A stretch of 19,453 nt of DNA from positions 1 through 19,453 of the forward strand of contig JAFZGK010000029.1 in the NCBI GenBank assembly GCA_017555445.1, read 5' to 3'. The DNA is from Bacteroidales bacterium. Its GTDB lineage: Bacteria; Bacteroidota; Bacteroidia; Bacteroidales; UBA932. The notes under the pieces were generated by a model, which saw nothing but the letters and a program-made list of their open reading frames with translations, searched no databases and was not told the DNA's origin. The translations under genes were made by a program, and so were the position numbers. The stretch's first letter is position 1, and each line of letters opens with the position of its first letter. This document shows positions 1 to 7,904 of the stretch, in pieces.

Positions 1-230
1 AATATCTGGAGCAGGGCTCATGCCTGTTTATCGGAGACGGAGCAGGCAAATGTGCAGACGTCATCAAGCATCCTGACGCACATTTCTGCCAGTGCCATCC
101 TAAGGCTTCGTCAATGCTCTCCCCTGCCCTCGAGGCATATAGAGAAAAACGATTCGAAGACGTTGCGTACTTCGAACCGTTCTATCTTAAGGAATTCGTT
201 GCTACAGTGAGCAAGAAAAAACTTTTCTAA
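1..230 (+). CDS. tsaB: TsaB, tRNA t6A37 synthesis subunit (3' end only)
   Basis: The open frame enters from the left edge (first whole codon at base 3) and stops with TAA at 228-230, giving about 75 C-terminal residues. It contains a GDGAGKC segment, as in the second half of TsaB (YeaZ), and ends in FEPFYLKEFVATVSKK followed by LF, the C-terminal pattern I recognise from Bacteroidetes TsaB. TsaB is the catalytically inactive ASKHA-fold partner of TsaD, and it is needed to form threonylcarbamoyladenosine at position 37 of ANN-decoding tRNAs. The N-terminal domain lies outside the window. The gene converges on the lipoprotein gene with a 10-nt gap (231-240), and I see no strong terminator hairpin in or next to that gap. 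Confidence 0.85.
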   Translation, partial: YLEQGSCLFIGDGAGKCADVIKHPDAHFCQCHPKASSMLSPALEAYREKRFEDVAYFEPFYLKEFVATVSKKKLF

Positions 231-240
231 AGAATTCAGT

Positions 241-1380
241 CTATCTGAGAAGCTTGTTGAGAAGTCTGCGGAGTGAATTCTCATCCACAACATCACCATC
301 TACGAGTTCGCCATCAGCAAGAATGAACATAGATGGAACTGATACGATGTTGTATAATGTCACATATGGAGATGCCGCACCGCGCGAGTCGCATACGTTC
401 ACCCATGGGAGCTGCTGATCCTTCACTGCCTTAGCCCATACTGCCTTGTCTACATCAAGAGACACCTGCATGATCTCTACACCCTTCTTATGATAGTCCT
501 CATAAAGCGGCTTGAGAACATCCTGATTGAACATCTTGTGTGTAGCATCCTCTGCATTCCAGAAATAGATGATCACAACCTTTGAATCAATCTCGCTGAG
601 CTTCACCTTCTGACCCTTCACATCCGGAAGCTCTATATCGACATAGCTCACTTCCTGAGCATTATCGATCTTAGCCTGTAGCTCAAGGTAGTTGTAACGC
701 TGCTGAGCCTCTTTTCTGAGAGCCTGTACATACTTGGACTCAGGATATACAAGTTCGAGAGAATCTGCTACAGAACGGAAATGGATAGCATCTGTATTCT
801 GTCCAAAGACAGGAAGTTCAGGACTGAAGTACTGGAAGAGCACAGGCACAGAAGTAAGTGAGCTGCTGTTCTGCATGATATATTTCACACTTTCACGATA
901 GTAACGGACATATTCCTGGCCCATAGCACGGCTGATCTCACTCATCTCCTTGTCTGAAGCAGTCTCAAGCTTTACAGCAAGATCATTCAGTTTAAGGAGA
1001 GATGCTGCAAAATTCTTTTCTACCTGCGCAAGCTTGAGTGATTCCTCAGAACCTGCCACTGTGTAGTTTCCAAGAGTATCTGCAGTGACGGTCACATTAT
1101 CACCGGCCTCAAGAAGAAGGGATGCGATCTTTGTATCCTTGTGAAATACATATACGAACTCCGGCTGGCCAGCCTCTACATTTACCTTGTAGCTGAAACG
1201 ACCTGCAGCATCAGTAGCTACTGTATCAAGAACCTGATACTTGTTGATGTCGAGGAGTTTTACAATGACTTCGCCTGACTGGAGTGAGGCTACTGTACCA
1301 TCTATAACTGCTTTTGTCGAGCATGATGCAGCCATCACTGTAGCTGCAGCGATCATAAGGAATTTATTTAATCTTCTCAT
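241..1380 (-). CDS. Thioredoxin-fold lipoprotein (DUF4369/TlpA-like) without CXXC
   Basis: A 379-residue protein. The start is set at ATG 1378-1380 because the product begins with a lipoprotein signal: MRRLNK, a hydrophobic stretch and a lipobox-like AASC with the acylated Cys at residue 20. An upstream in-frame start would bury this signal behind 45 residues that overlap the HIT gene. Residues about 26-130 resemble the beta-rich DUF4369 domain, followed by a helical linker. Residues about 245-379 resemble a TlpA/ResA thioredoxin fold with a cis-proline-like SVP (P349). Where TlpA proteins carry W-C-x-x-C, this one reads FWNAEDATHK (residues 273-282). The only cysteines are C20 and C330, so a dithiol redox role is unlikely. 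The protein is probably envelope-anchored and may bind a partner rather than reduce it. The start overlaps the HIT gene end by 17 nt, so the two are probably translated from one mRNA. Confidence 0.85.
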   Translation of the reverse strand: MRRLNKFLMIAAATVMAASCSTKAVIDGTVASLQSGEVIVKLLDINKYQVLDTVATDAAGRFSYKVNVEAGQPEFVYVFHKDTKIASLLLEAGDNVTVTADTLGNYTVAGSEESLKLAQVEKNFAASLLKLNDLAVKLETASDKEMSEISRAMGQEYVRYYRESVKYIMQNSSSLTSVPVLFQYFSPELPVFGQNTDAIHFRSVADSLELVYPESKYVQALRKEAQQRYNYLELQAKIDNAQEVSYVDIELPDVKGQKVKLSEIDSKVVIIYFWNAEDATHKMFNQDVLKPLYEDYHKKGVEIMQVSLDVDKAVWAKAVKDQQLPWVNVCDSRGAASPYVTLYNIVSVPSMFILADGELVDGDVVDENSLRRLLNKLLR

Positions 1381-1771
1381 ATTCTGTAAGAATTGATGAA
1401 GCAATCGCAGAGAACTCCTCTGCAGAAAGTTCGAGTTTCTTTTTTCTGAAATCCATATCAGCCTCTGTGGTGAGAGGAACAAGATGGATATGTGTGTGAG
1501 GTACCTCCATTCCAAGGACTGCCACGCCGACTCTCTGACATGGAACAGCTGCCTTCACGGCCTGAGCCACCTTCTTTGCGAAAGCGCAGAGACCCATGTA
1601 AGTCTGATCCTCAAGATTGAAGATATAGTCATCCTCTACATGTTTAGGGATGACGAGAGTGTGACCCTTTGCCATTGGAGCGATGTCCAGGAAAGCATAG
1701 AAATCATCGTTTTCCGCCACCTTATATGACGGGATCTCACCCTTGGCGATCTTTGTGAAAATTGTTGCCAT
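1364..1771 (-). CDS. HIT-family nucleotide hydrolase/transferase
   Basis: A 135-residue cytoplasmic protein of normal size for the histidine triad family. The triad is visible as HTHIHLVP at residues 92-99 (H92, H94, H96). By family precedent the middle His (H94) forms the nucleotidyl intermediate. The N-terminus MATIFTKIAKGEIPSYKV and the segment MAKGHTLVIPKH are typical of Hint/HinT-like proteins, which act on phosphoramidates or adenylated substrates. The exact substrate cannot be read from sequence. The start is 3 nt downstream of the greA stop, and its 3' end overlaps the lipoprotein start by 17 nt. The greA-HIT pairing is, from memory, common in Bacteroidetes and suggests co-transcription rather than a shared pathway. 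Confidence 0.93.
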   Translation of the reverse strand: MATIFTKIAKGEIPSYKVAENDDFYAFLDIAPMAKGHTLVIPKHVEDDYIFNLEDQTYMGLCAFAKKVAQAVKAAVPCQRVGVAVLGMEVPHTHIHLVPLTTEADMDFRKKKLELSAEEFSAIASSILTEYEKIK

Positions 1772-1774
1772 AAA

Positions 1775-2242
1775 TTAAAGTGTGATATCAAGGATCTCGA
1801 ACTTGATGATGCCTGCAGGTACTTTGGCCTCCACAACGTCACCTACAGAATGGCCCATGAGAGCCTGTCCGATAGGCGTGCCAGCAGCAAGTTTACCTGC
1901 CATGAAGTCTGCCTCATTCTCGCTTACGAGAGTGAAGTTCATTATCTGGTTTGTATTGAGGTTCTTTACCTTTACCTTGTTGAGCATCTGCACCTTGTCT
2001 GTACCAATCTGTGACTCATCTATCACACGTGCATTCGCAACAAGGTTCTGAAGCTTGGCAATATTGAGTTCAAGAAGACCCTGAGCCTCTCTAGCCGCTT
2101 CATACTCAGCATTTTCCGAAAGATCTCCCTTGTCCCTTGCTTCTGCAATGGCAGCAGAAATCACAGGACGCTGGGCAATCGCCTCCGCAAGTTCCTTCTT
2201 TAGTTTGTCAAGACCTTCCTGGGTCATGTATTGAAGTGCCAT
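1775..2242 (-). CDS. greA: Transcription elongation factor GreA
   Basis: 155 residues, the usual GreA length. It shows the N-terminal coiled-coil with the conserved EARDKGDLSENAEY tip (residues 34-47). D40 and E43 correspond to the acidic residues that coordinate Mg in the RNA polymerase secondary channel. A C-terminal FKBP-like globular domain follows (about 80-155, with TPIGQALMGHSVGD). GreA stimulates RNA polymerase to cleave back-tracked transcripts. The first ATG gives MALQYMTQEGLDKL. Initiation at M6 is possible, but the longer form matches the family. It lies 15 nt downstream of the hypothetical gene and 3 nt upstream of the HIT gene on the same strand. Confidence 0.96.
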   Translation of the reverse strand: MALQYMTQEGLDKLKKELAEAIAQRPVISAAIAEARDKGDLSENAEYEAAREAQGLLELNIAKLQNLVANARVIDESQIGTDKVQMLNKVKVKNLNTNQIMNFTLVSENEADFMAGKLAAGTPIGQALMGHSVGDVVEAKVPAGIIKFEILDITL

Positions 2243-2257
2243 AATAAATTATTGGTT

Positions 2258-2647
2258 TTAGAATTTGGGTTTCATTATTTCCGAGTAGATCACGAGTTTC
2301 TTCGGATCTATCTTCTCTTTCTTCTTCGGTTCCTCTTCCACAAGCATAGGTTTGGAAGAAGTCTTCTTTGCCTTTACCCTTACCGGCTCGGGCTTTACCG
2401 GTTTCGGGCGAACTGGCTCATGTATGGGAACGACAGGCTGAGGGAATACCGGTGATGCCGGAATGGCATACTCCCCTTTTTCCTGGTCTTCTTTCTCTTC
2501 CCTGTCATCTTTATCTTCAGCGAAAAGTTCGGACCAATCATGGACCTGTTCAGCTGCTTGCGTCTTACCAGATGCATTCAGTTTCTTTTCGACCAGCTTG
2601 AATATAGCCGGAAGAAGAATCAGCAGGAGACCTAAAATCGTTTCCAT
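2258..2647 (-). CDS. Membrane-anchored hypothetical protein with conserved C-terminal motif
   Basis: 129 residues that I cannot assign to a named function. Residues 2-17 are a single hydrophobic segment (likely N-terminal membrane anchor). Residues about 39-58 are strongly acidic and charged, 61-92 are Pro/Val-rich with repeated PxP units, and 93-112 are Lys-rich. The protein ends in KIDPKKLVIYSEIMKPKF, a compact segment that I associate with small Bacteroidales proteins of similar design. The layout (anchor, disordered spacer, short conserved tail) suggests a tether presenting a docking peptide in the cytoplasm. The gene sits 11 nt after ribF and 15 nt before greA, so it is co-transcribed. 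Coding status is supported by this spacing and the sensible domain layout. Confidence 0.75.
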   Translation of the reverse strand: METILGLLLILLPAIFKLVEKKLNASGKTQAAEQVHDWSELFAEDKDDREEKEDQEKGEYAIPASPVFPQPVVPIHEPVRPKPVKPEPVRVKAKKTSSKPMLVEEEPKKKEKIDPKKLVIYSEIMKPKF

Positions 2648-2658
2648 ATATTCCTATT

Positions 2659-3546
2659 TTAAATATCATTCGCCATGCTCAGTATGGCAGCCCTATCTTT
2701 TGCCAGCTGAGCCTTCAATTCTTCCAAGGAATCAAAACGCTGCTCTTCACGAATCCTTTCAATAAAGGTAATCTTCATGTCGAGGCCATATATATCCTCA
2801 TCAAAATCAAAGATATGCGTCTCAATCGTACGGGCATTGCCAGCTCCGACAGTAGGTCTGCATCCGATGTTGCACATGCCGGAAAAATGACCTCCAACAG
2901 CCTCTACCTCAACAGAATACACACCATTGCAAGGGACCAGTTTCAACGGTTCATACAGCTGCATGTTGGCAGTCGGGAAACCTATTGTACGTCCAAGCCT
3001 GTTGCCTGCCACGACCACTCCATGAAGAGAATAGCCATAACCAAGCATCGAAGCAGCACCCTTCACATCTCCCTCCTCAAGCCGCTGACGGATCTTGGTA
3101 GAGCTCACGGCATAACCCTTATCTGAAGACACCATCTCAGTCCTTATGACCTCAAGTCCGAGGTCCGAGGCGATGGCAGCTACCTGATCCGCACCCTTGG
3201 CGTCACATCCCATCCTGTTGTCATATCCGAGAAGAATGGTCTTTGCGCCATATCTGTCCATAAGCACACGGAGATAATCCTCCGTTGTCATGGTGCTGAA
3301 ATCCTTCGTGAACTGAAGCACCTCAACATGATCTACTCCCAAGTCCAGAAGCATACGCTTCTTCTGCTCAAGAGTAGTGAGAAGCCTGAGTGAACGGGCC
3401 TCTTTTTGCAGCACATTACGGGGATGTGGCCAGAATGTGATGACCATGCTTTCATCCCCGCGTACTGCTGCAGCCTCTACGAGCTGCTGTATTACAAGAC
3501 GGTGTCCGGTGTGGACACCGTCGAAAAATCCGGTTGCTACAACCAT
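2659..3546 (-). CDS. ribF: Bifunctional riboflavin kinase / FMN adenylyltransferase RibF
   Basis: 295 residues. The enzyme converts riboflavin to FMN and then FAD. The N-terminal FAD synthetase domain carries GFFDGVHTGH (residues 6-15, the nucleotidyltransferase signature), WPHPR, and YAVSSTKIRQRL (the ISSTxIR-type motif). The C-terminal riboflavin kinase domain shows GRTIGFPTAN and IETHIFDFDEDIYG. It is slightly shorter than many RibF proteins because it begins almost directly at the GFFDGVH motif, as I have seen in other Bacteroidetes. Its ATG overlaps the 3' end of the glycogen fusion gene by 10 nt, which implies coupled translation, although no metabolic link to glycogen is evident. Confidence 0.95.
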   Translation of the reverse strand: MVVATGFFDGVHTGHRLVIQQLVEAAAVRGDESMVITFWPHPRNVLQKEARSLRLLTTLEQKKRMLLDLGVDHVEVLQFTKDFSTMTTEDYLRVLMDRYGAKTILLGYDNRMGCDAKGADQVAAIASDLGLEVIRTEMVSSDKGYAVSSTKIRQRLEEGDVKGAASMLGYGYSLHGVVVAGNRLGRTIGFPTANMQLYEPLKLVPCNGVYSVEVEAVGGHFSGMCNIGCRPTVGAGNARTIETHIFDFDEDIYGLDMKITFIERIREEQRFDSLEELKAQLAKDRAAILSMANDI

Positions 3547-6500
3547 CTTACTAGTTCGAAGTCCTGACGGTGTGGGAGATCTGCGTTCTTAGCGTAGATT
3601 CTTCCTGCCACCTGATAGAGACCTGATCTGTCAGGATTGATTGAAGCTACATACTTAGCTACGCCGTCAACTGTCTCAACTGGCTGGAACTCATATCTCT
3701 CCTGGATATGGAGCTTGCCCTTGTTGTCAGTTGTAGCGAAGAGTACCTCTACTCCGATCTCCTCAGCCTTGAGGTCACCGATGTTGAGAACCACCTCAGC
3801 CTTGAAATCGTGACCGAGATATACGTTGTCAACGTTGCCGTTAGGCATTACTGCTGATACAACCTCGATGTTCTTCCACTCGCGACGGAGGTTCTTCTTC
3901 CATGCAGCGATCTCACGTGCCTTAGCGAAGTCATCAGCAACGATGCTGTCAATTCTTGCAGCCTGTGGAACATAGTACTGGTTGATGTAGTCAGTGAGCA
4001 TACGGTTTGTTGTGAAGTTGCAAGCTACCTGAGCAACGCAGTTCTTCACATACTCGATCCAGTCTGCTGAGCGGCCTGTCGAGAGGCTCTTGTTGTAGAA
4101 TGTAGGAGCGATCTCGTTCTCGATGATGTTGTAGATAGTAGCTGCGTCGAGCTCATCCTGGTAGTTCTGGTCGTCGTAAGTACGCTCCATAGGGAGTGCC
4201 CAACCAGCGCCCTTCTTGTAGCCCTCAACCCACCATCCGTCGAGTACTGAGAAATGCATTACACCGTTCATAGCTGCCTTCTCACCTGAAGTACCCGAAG
4301 CCTCGAGTGGACGTGTAGGGTTGTTCATCCATACGTCAACACCCTGAACGAGATACTTGGCAACTGTGATATCGTAGTTAGGAACGAATACGATCTTACC
4401 GATGAAACGTGGCTGCTTAGAGATCTCCACGATCATCTTGATGAGATCCTGACCTGCCTTGTCAGCTGGGTGAGCCTTACCTGCGAAGAGGAACTGTACA
4501 GGCTGCTTAGGGTCGTTTACGATCTCTGCGAGTCTGTCGAGGTCACGGAAAAGGAGGTGTGCTCTCTTATATGTTGCGAAACGACGTGCGAAACCGATTG
4601 TGAGAACATCGTCACGGAGGTTCTCCTTGATCTCAACCACCTGCTTAGGCGAGTAGTGGCTTGCTGCAGCTGGATCTGAGAGTCTTCTCTTCACTTCCTC
4701 GATGAGCTTCTTGCGGAGTGATGTACGGATGTTCCATACTTCCTCGTCAGATACGTTGTAGATGCCCTCGAAGCATGACTTGTCATAGTGGTGTGTCTTG
4801 AACTCTTCGCCGAATACGCGCGCATGAACCTCCTTCCACTCAGGTGCAGTCCATGTAGGATAGTGTACACCGTTTGTCACGTAGCTTACGTGAAGCTCCT
4901 CTGGAAGGTATGCAGGCCACATGTAGCCGAGGATGTCGCGGCTCACCTCACCGTGAAGCCATGATACACCGTTAACCTCCTGTGAGATGCTTGCAGCGAG
5001 TGTTGACATAGAGAATTTCTCGTTCACATCAGCGCCGTTTACCTTTCCGAGACCCATCATAGTCTCCCAGCTTACCTTGAGACGTGATGGATAGTGGCCG
5101 ATGTACTGACGGAGAAGACCCTCGTCGAATGCGTCGTGTCCTGCAGGTACAGGAGTGTGAGTTGTATAGAGTGATGAAGCTCTTACTACTTCGAGTGCCT
5201 CATTGAACTCAAGGTTCTGCTCGTTGATGAGCTCACGGAGTCTCTCAAGACCGATGAATGCTGCGTGACCCTCGTTGCAGTGGTAAACCTGCGGAGCGAA
5301 ACCGAGCTTGCGGAGGGCACGGATACCGCCGACACCGAGAAGGAGCTCCTGCTTGAGACGGTTCTCCCAGTTACCACCATAAAGGTTGTAAGTGATTGAA
5401 CGGTCCTCTGGAAGGTTCTCAGGGATGTCTGTATCGAGGAGATAGAGTTCAGTACGACCTACGTCAACTCTCCAGAGACGTGCATTGAGATTACGGCCAG
5501 GGAATGCCACGCTGATGCTTACCCAGTTGCCGTTCTCGTCACGTACAGGAGTTGCAGGAATCTTCATGAAGTCCTGAGCTACGTCCTCAGCAACCTGCTC
5601 TCCGTGTGCAGTGAGCTTCTGGTTGAAATATCCGAAACGGTAGAGAAGACCTACAGCTACGAGGTTTGTGTTCATGTCTGATGTCTCCTTGATGTAGTCA
5701 CCTGCAAGGATACCGAGACCACCTGAGTAGATCTTGAGTGATGTGTCAAGACCATACTCCATACAGAAGTATGCTACTGAAGGAGTTGTACGCTCTGCCT
5801 TGAGGGCCATGTATGCGTTGAACTCGTCCATTACTGACTTGAGGTTTGCAAGGAACTCTGCGTCCTGCTCGAGCTTCTGATATCTCTTGAGGCTCACCTT
5901 GTCAAGCATTGCGATAGGGTTCTGGCCTGATGCCTCCCACGCCTGTGGGTCAACTGATGCAAAGAGGTTCTTTGCTGACTCGTTCCAGCACCACCAAAGG
6001 TTCTTGGAAAGTATTTCGAGGTCTTTAAGACTTTCTGGAAGATGACGCGACACGATTACGCTGTTCCATGTCGGCTGATTTACTTCAAATTTCTTATACT
6101 GCATAGATTTGTTATTGTTGGCCGCAGGATATTCTCCCTTGACCGATATCATTTTTTCTAAAGCTGTTGAATAAGCTTCCTTATAATATACGATATTGTT
6201 TTCCCAAAGGGCGATCTCAGACACATCCTTGGCATTGGCCATGTACTTGCGTCTTGTCTCCTTGTGGATTGTTGCAATTTCCTTCACACGCTCGGCCACG
6301 CCGTCAACCACTTCGAAGTAGTTGGAGTCGCTTCTGTCGAGAACTGTGATGCCAGGGTGCTTCTTTCCATAATACTTACGAACCCAGAGACCGAAGCCCG
6401 CGAGGGTTGTAGTAAGTGAAGGAACGCTGAAAGCAAGACTCTCGAGTGGAGTATAACCCCATGGCTCATAGTAAGATGGGAAGAGAGTAAGGTCAAGACC

Positions 6501-7775
6501 TACGAGGAGGTCATAGTATGAAAGGTTGAAGACACCGTCATTGCCATTGAGGTAAGAAGGGATGAAATATACCTTCACCTTGTCTCCAATGGCGTTGTTG
6601 AACTGGAGGTCGTTCAGACGTCTTGTCACATTATCATACTCAGGATACATCAGGTAGTGTGACGATCTGGTGATATAGTTGGATCCGTTGCCTGCAAGCT
6701 TTGCAACAAGCTGCTTGTCCGGACCATTATGTCCTGAAGGGATCATGATGAATGCATGGACGCACTTGCCCTTGAAATCCATCTTGTTCAACTTGTCGAG
6801 AGCGTCGATGAACACGTCGATACCCTTGTTCTTCCACTCGTAACGGCCACCGATGCCCACGAGTACAGCATTTTCCGGAACATCCTCACCGCACATAGCT
6901 GATGCTACTTCCATGAGTTTCTTTCTTGCTGTCGCTCTCTTGAGATCATATTCCTCCTCAGTTGCAGGAGTGAAGCTTGGCTCGAAGCCGTTTGGAGTCA
7001 CTACGTCTACTGCTCTTCCGAGGAACTGGCGGCACTCCTGTGCTGTGATGTCGCTGACCGTAGTGAAGACATCGCTGTTCTGAGCGGCCTTCTTCTCGAG
7101 GGAATGTCTGGCAATAACATTGAAGCGTCTTGCCATCTCGTCAGAGTTGTAGTTCAAGATGCCGTCATAAAGCGGCAGATTGTTACCTGCGATGCACCTT
7201 CCGATAACTGTTGCATGAGTCGTGAAGACTGTTGCAACCGGTACATTCACAGACTTGAGGTAAAGGAGACCGGTTCCGGTCATCCACTCGTGGAACTGAG
7301 CCACGACCTTGTCTGAAGCTTCGAGATTATAATTGTAGAAGCTTTCGATTACTCTTCCGGCTGCATAGCCGAAGAGCGCGGATTCACGATAGTCCCAGTT
7401 ACCTGTCAACGAATCCACTCCGAACCTTTTCCAGAATTCGGTAAGGATCTCATCCTGACGGGTAAGGAACTGCTTGAAATCTACGAGAATTGCTGTCGGC
7501 TTTCCAGGTACGTTCCATCTTCCGACACGTACTCTGAGGCCTTCTGCAGCAGCCTGAGCCTTCCAACCCCTGTAAAGTGAAGGATCTTCAAGGAAATCAG
7601 GATTGCTGTCTGTGTCCATCCATACATCCGGTCCGACCATGATATGGCGGCGGTTGTACTCACTTCTGAGATAAAGGGACTTGGTGGCTACTACGGTATA
7701 GATACCTCCCACCTTGTTACACACTTCCCAACTAACTTCAAACAGATAATCCGGCTTGATAAGTTCTTTTGCCAT
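3537..7775 (-). CDS. glgP: GT3 glycogen synthase fused to GT35 alpha-glucan phosphorylase
   Basis: A 1412-residue two-enzyme polypeptide. Residues about 1-545 are a eukaryotic-type GT3 glycogen synthase. They begin LFEVSWEVCNKVGGIYTVV and carry the catalytic E-x7-E in YEPWGYTPLE (E437, E445). By family this half elongates alpha-1,4 glucan from UDP-glucose. Residues about 571-1412 are a GT35 phosphorylase of the alpha-glucan type. They include an N-terminal helical region (NLWWCWNESAKNLF, 592-605), CMEYGLDTSLKIYSGGLG (671-688), and the pyridoxal phosphate lysine K1166 in EASGTSGEKAAMNG, where relatives usually read GMK. This half releases glucose-1-phosphate. The linker (546-570) is Asn-rich and contains M558, a likely relic start codon. 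The arginine cluster of eukaryotic GT3 is mostly absent (residues about 507-540). A 129-nt leader with a stem-loop precedes the gene, and ribF overlaps its end by 10 nt. Confidence 0.94.
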   Translation of the reverse strand: MAKELIKPDYLFEVSWEVCNKVGGIYTVVATKSLYLRSEYNRRHIMVGPDVWMDTDSNPDFLEDPSLYRGWKAQAAAEGLRVRVGRWNVPGKPTAILVDFKQFLTRQDEILTEFWKRFGVDSLTGNWDYRESALFGYAAGRVIESFYNYNLEASDKVVAQFHEWMTGTGLLYLKSVNVPVATVFTTHATVIGRCIAGNNLPLYDGILNYNSDEMARRFNVIARHSLEKKAAQNSDVFTTVSDITAQECRQFLGRAVDVVTPNGFEPSFTPATEEEYDLKRATARKKLMEVASAMCGEDVPENAVLVGIGGRYEWKNKGIDVFIDALDKLNKMDFKGKCVHAFIMIPSGHNGPDKQLVAKLAGNGSNYITRSSHYLMYPEYDNVTRRLNDLQFNNAIGDKVKVYFIPSYLNGNDGVFNLSYYDLLVGLDLTLFPSYYEPWGYTPLESLAFSVPSLTTTLAGFGLWVRKYYGKKHPGITVLDRSDSNYFEVVDGVAERVKEIATIHKETRRKYMANAKDVSEIALWENNIVYYKEAYSTALEKMISVKGEYPAANNNKSMQYKKFEVNQPTWNSVIVSRHLPESLKDLEILSKNLWWCWNESAKNLFASVDPQAWEASGQNPIAMLDKVSLKRYQKLEQDAEFLANLKSVMDEFNAYMALKAERTTPSVAYFCMEYGLDTSLKIYSGGLGILAGDYIKETSDMNTNLVAVGLLYRFGYFNQKLTAHGEQVAEDVAQDFMKIPATPVRDENGNWVSISVAFPGRNLNARLWRVDVGRTELYLLDTDIPENLPEDRSITYNLYGGNWENRLKQELLLGVGGIRALRKLGFAPQVYHCNEGHAAFIGLERLRELINEQNLEFNEALEVVRASSLYTTHTPVPAGHDAFDEGLLRQYIGHYPSRLKVSWETMMGLGKVNGADVNEKFSMSTLAASISQEVNGVSWLHGEVSRDILGYMWPAYLPEELHVSYVTNGVHYPTWTAPEWKEVHARVFGEEFKTHHYDKSCFEGIYNVSDEEVWNIRTSLRKKLIEEVKRRLSDPAAASHYSPKQVVEIKENLRDDVLTIGFARRFATYKRAHLLFRDLDRLAEIVNDPKQPVQFLFAGKAHPADKAGQDLIKMIVEISKQPRFIGKIVFVPNYDITVAKYLVQGVDVWMNNPTRPLEASGTSGEKAAMNGVMHFSVLDGWWVEGYKKGAGWALPMERTYDDQNYQDELDAATIYNIIENEIAPTFYNKSLSTGRSADWIEYVKNCVAQVACNFTTNRMLTDYINQYYVPQAARIDSIVADDFAKAREIAAWKKNLRREWKNIEVVSAVMPNGNVDNVYLGHDFKAEVVLNIGDLKAEEIGVEVLFATTDNKGKLHIQERYEFQPVETVDGVAKYVASINPDRSGLYQVAGRIYAKNADLPHRQDFELVRWL

Positions 7776-7800
7776 ATATCCTAAATAAATTACTTATTTA

Positions 7801-7834
7801 CCCCGGCCGAAACCCTGCTGGGCTTCGTCCGGGG
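7801..7834 (-). promoter_or_regulatory. Stem-loop between GH57 gene and GT3-GT35 fusion gene
   Basis: The 129-nt gap 7776-7904 is the only sizeable spacer in the minus-strand run. It holds an imperfect hairpin with 15-nt arms at 7801-7815 and 7820-7834 and a 4-nt loop. Read in the transcribed (minus) direction it has 13 Watson-Crick pairs, one G-U pair and one G-A mismatch. On the plus strand the G-U position becomes an A-C mismatch, so the fold suits minus-strand RNA better. It starts about 70 nt after the GH57 stop and ends 25 nt before the fusion gene ATG. The downstream sequence is A/T-rich but not a U-run. It could be a terminator with read-through, an RNA processing or stability site, or a translational control element. 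No TAnnTTTG box is visible in the gap. Confidence 0.5.
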
Positions 7835-7904
7835 AATTATATCATTTCGATCTTGTCAGTCTTTCTGTCAGCTTTAAGGCCTTCAGTCAGATCTCATCAA
7901 CCGA

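Noticed and set aside
231..260. Short inverted repeat TCAG-TCTAT-CTGA near the tsaB/lipoprotein convergence as a terminator
   Set aside because: The stem is only 4 bp with no U-run.
1381..1515. 45-residue N-terminal extension of the lipoprotein frame
   Set aside because: It would place a lipoprotein signal in the middle of the protein and overlaps the HIT gene by about 150 nt.
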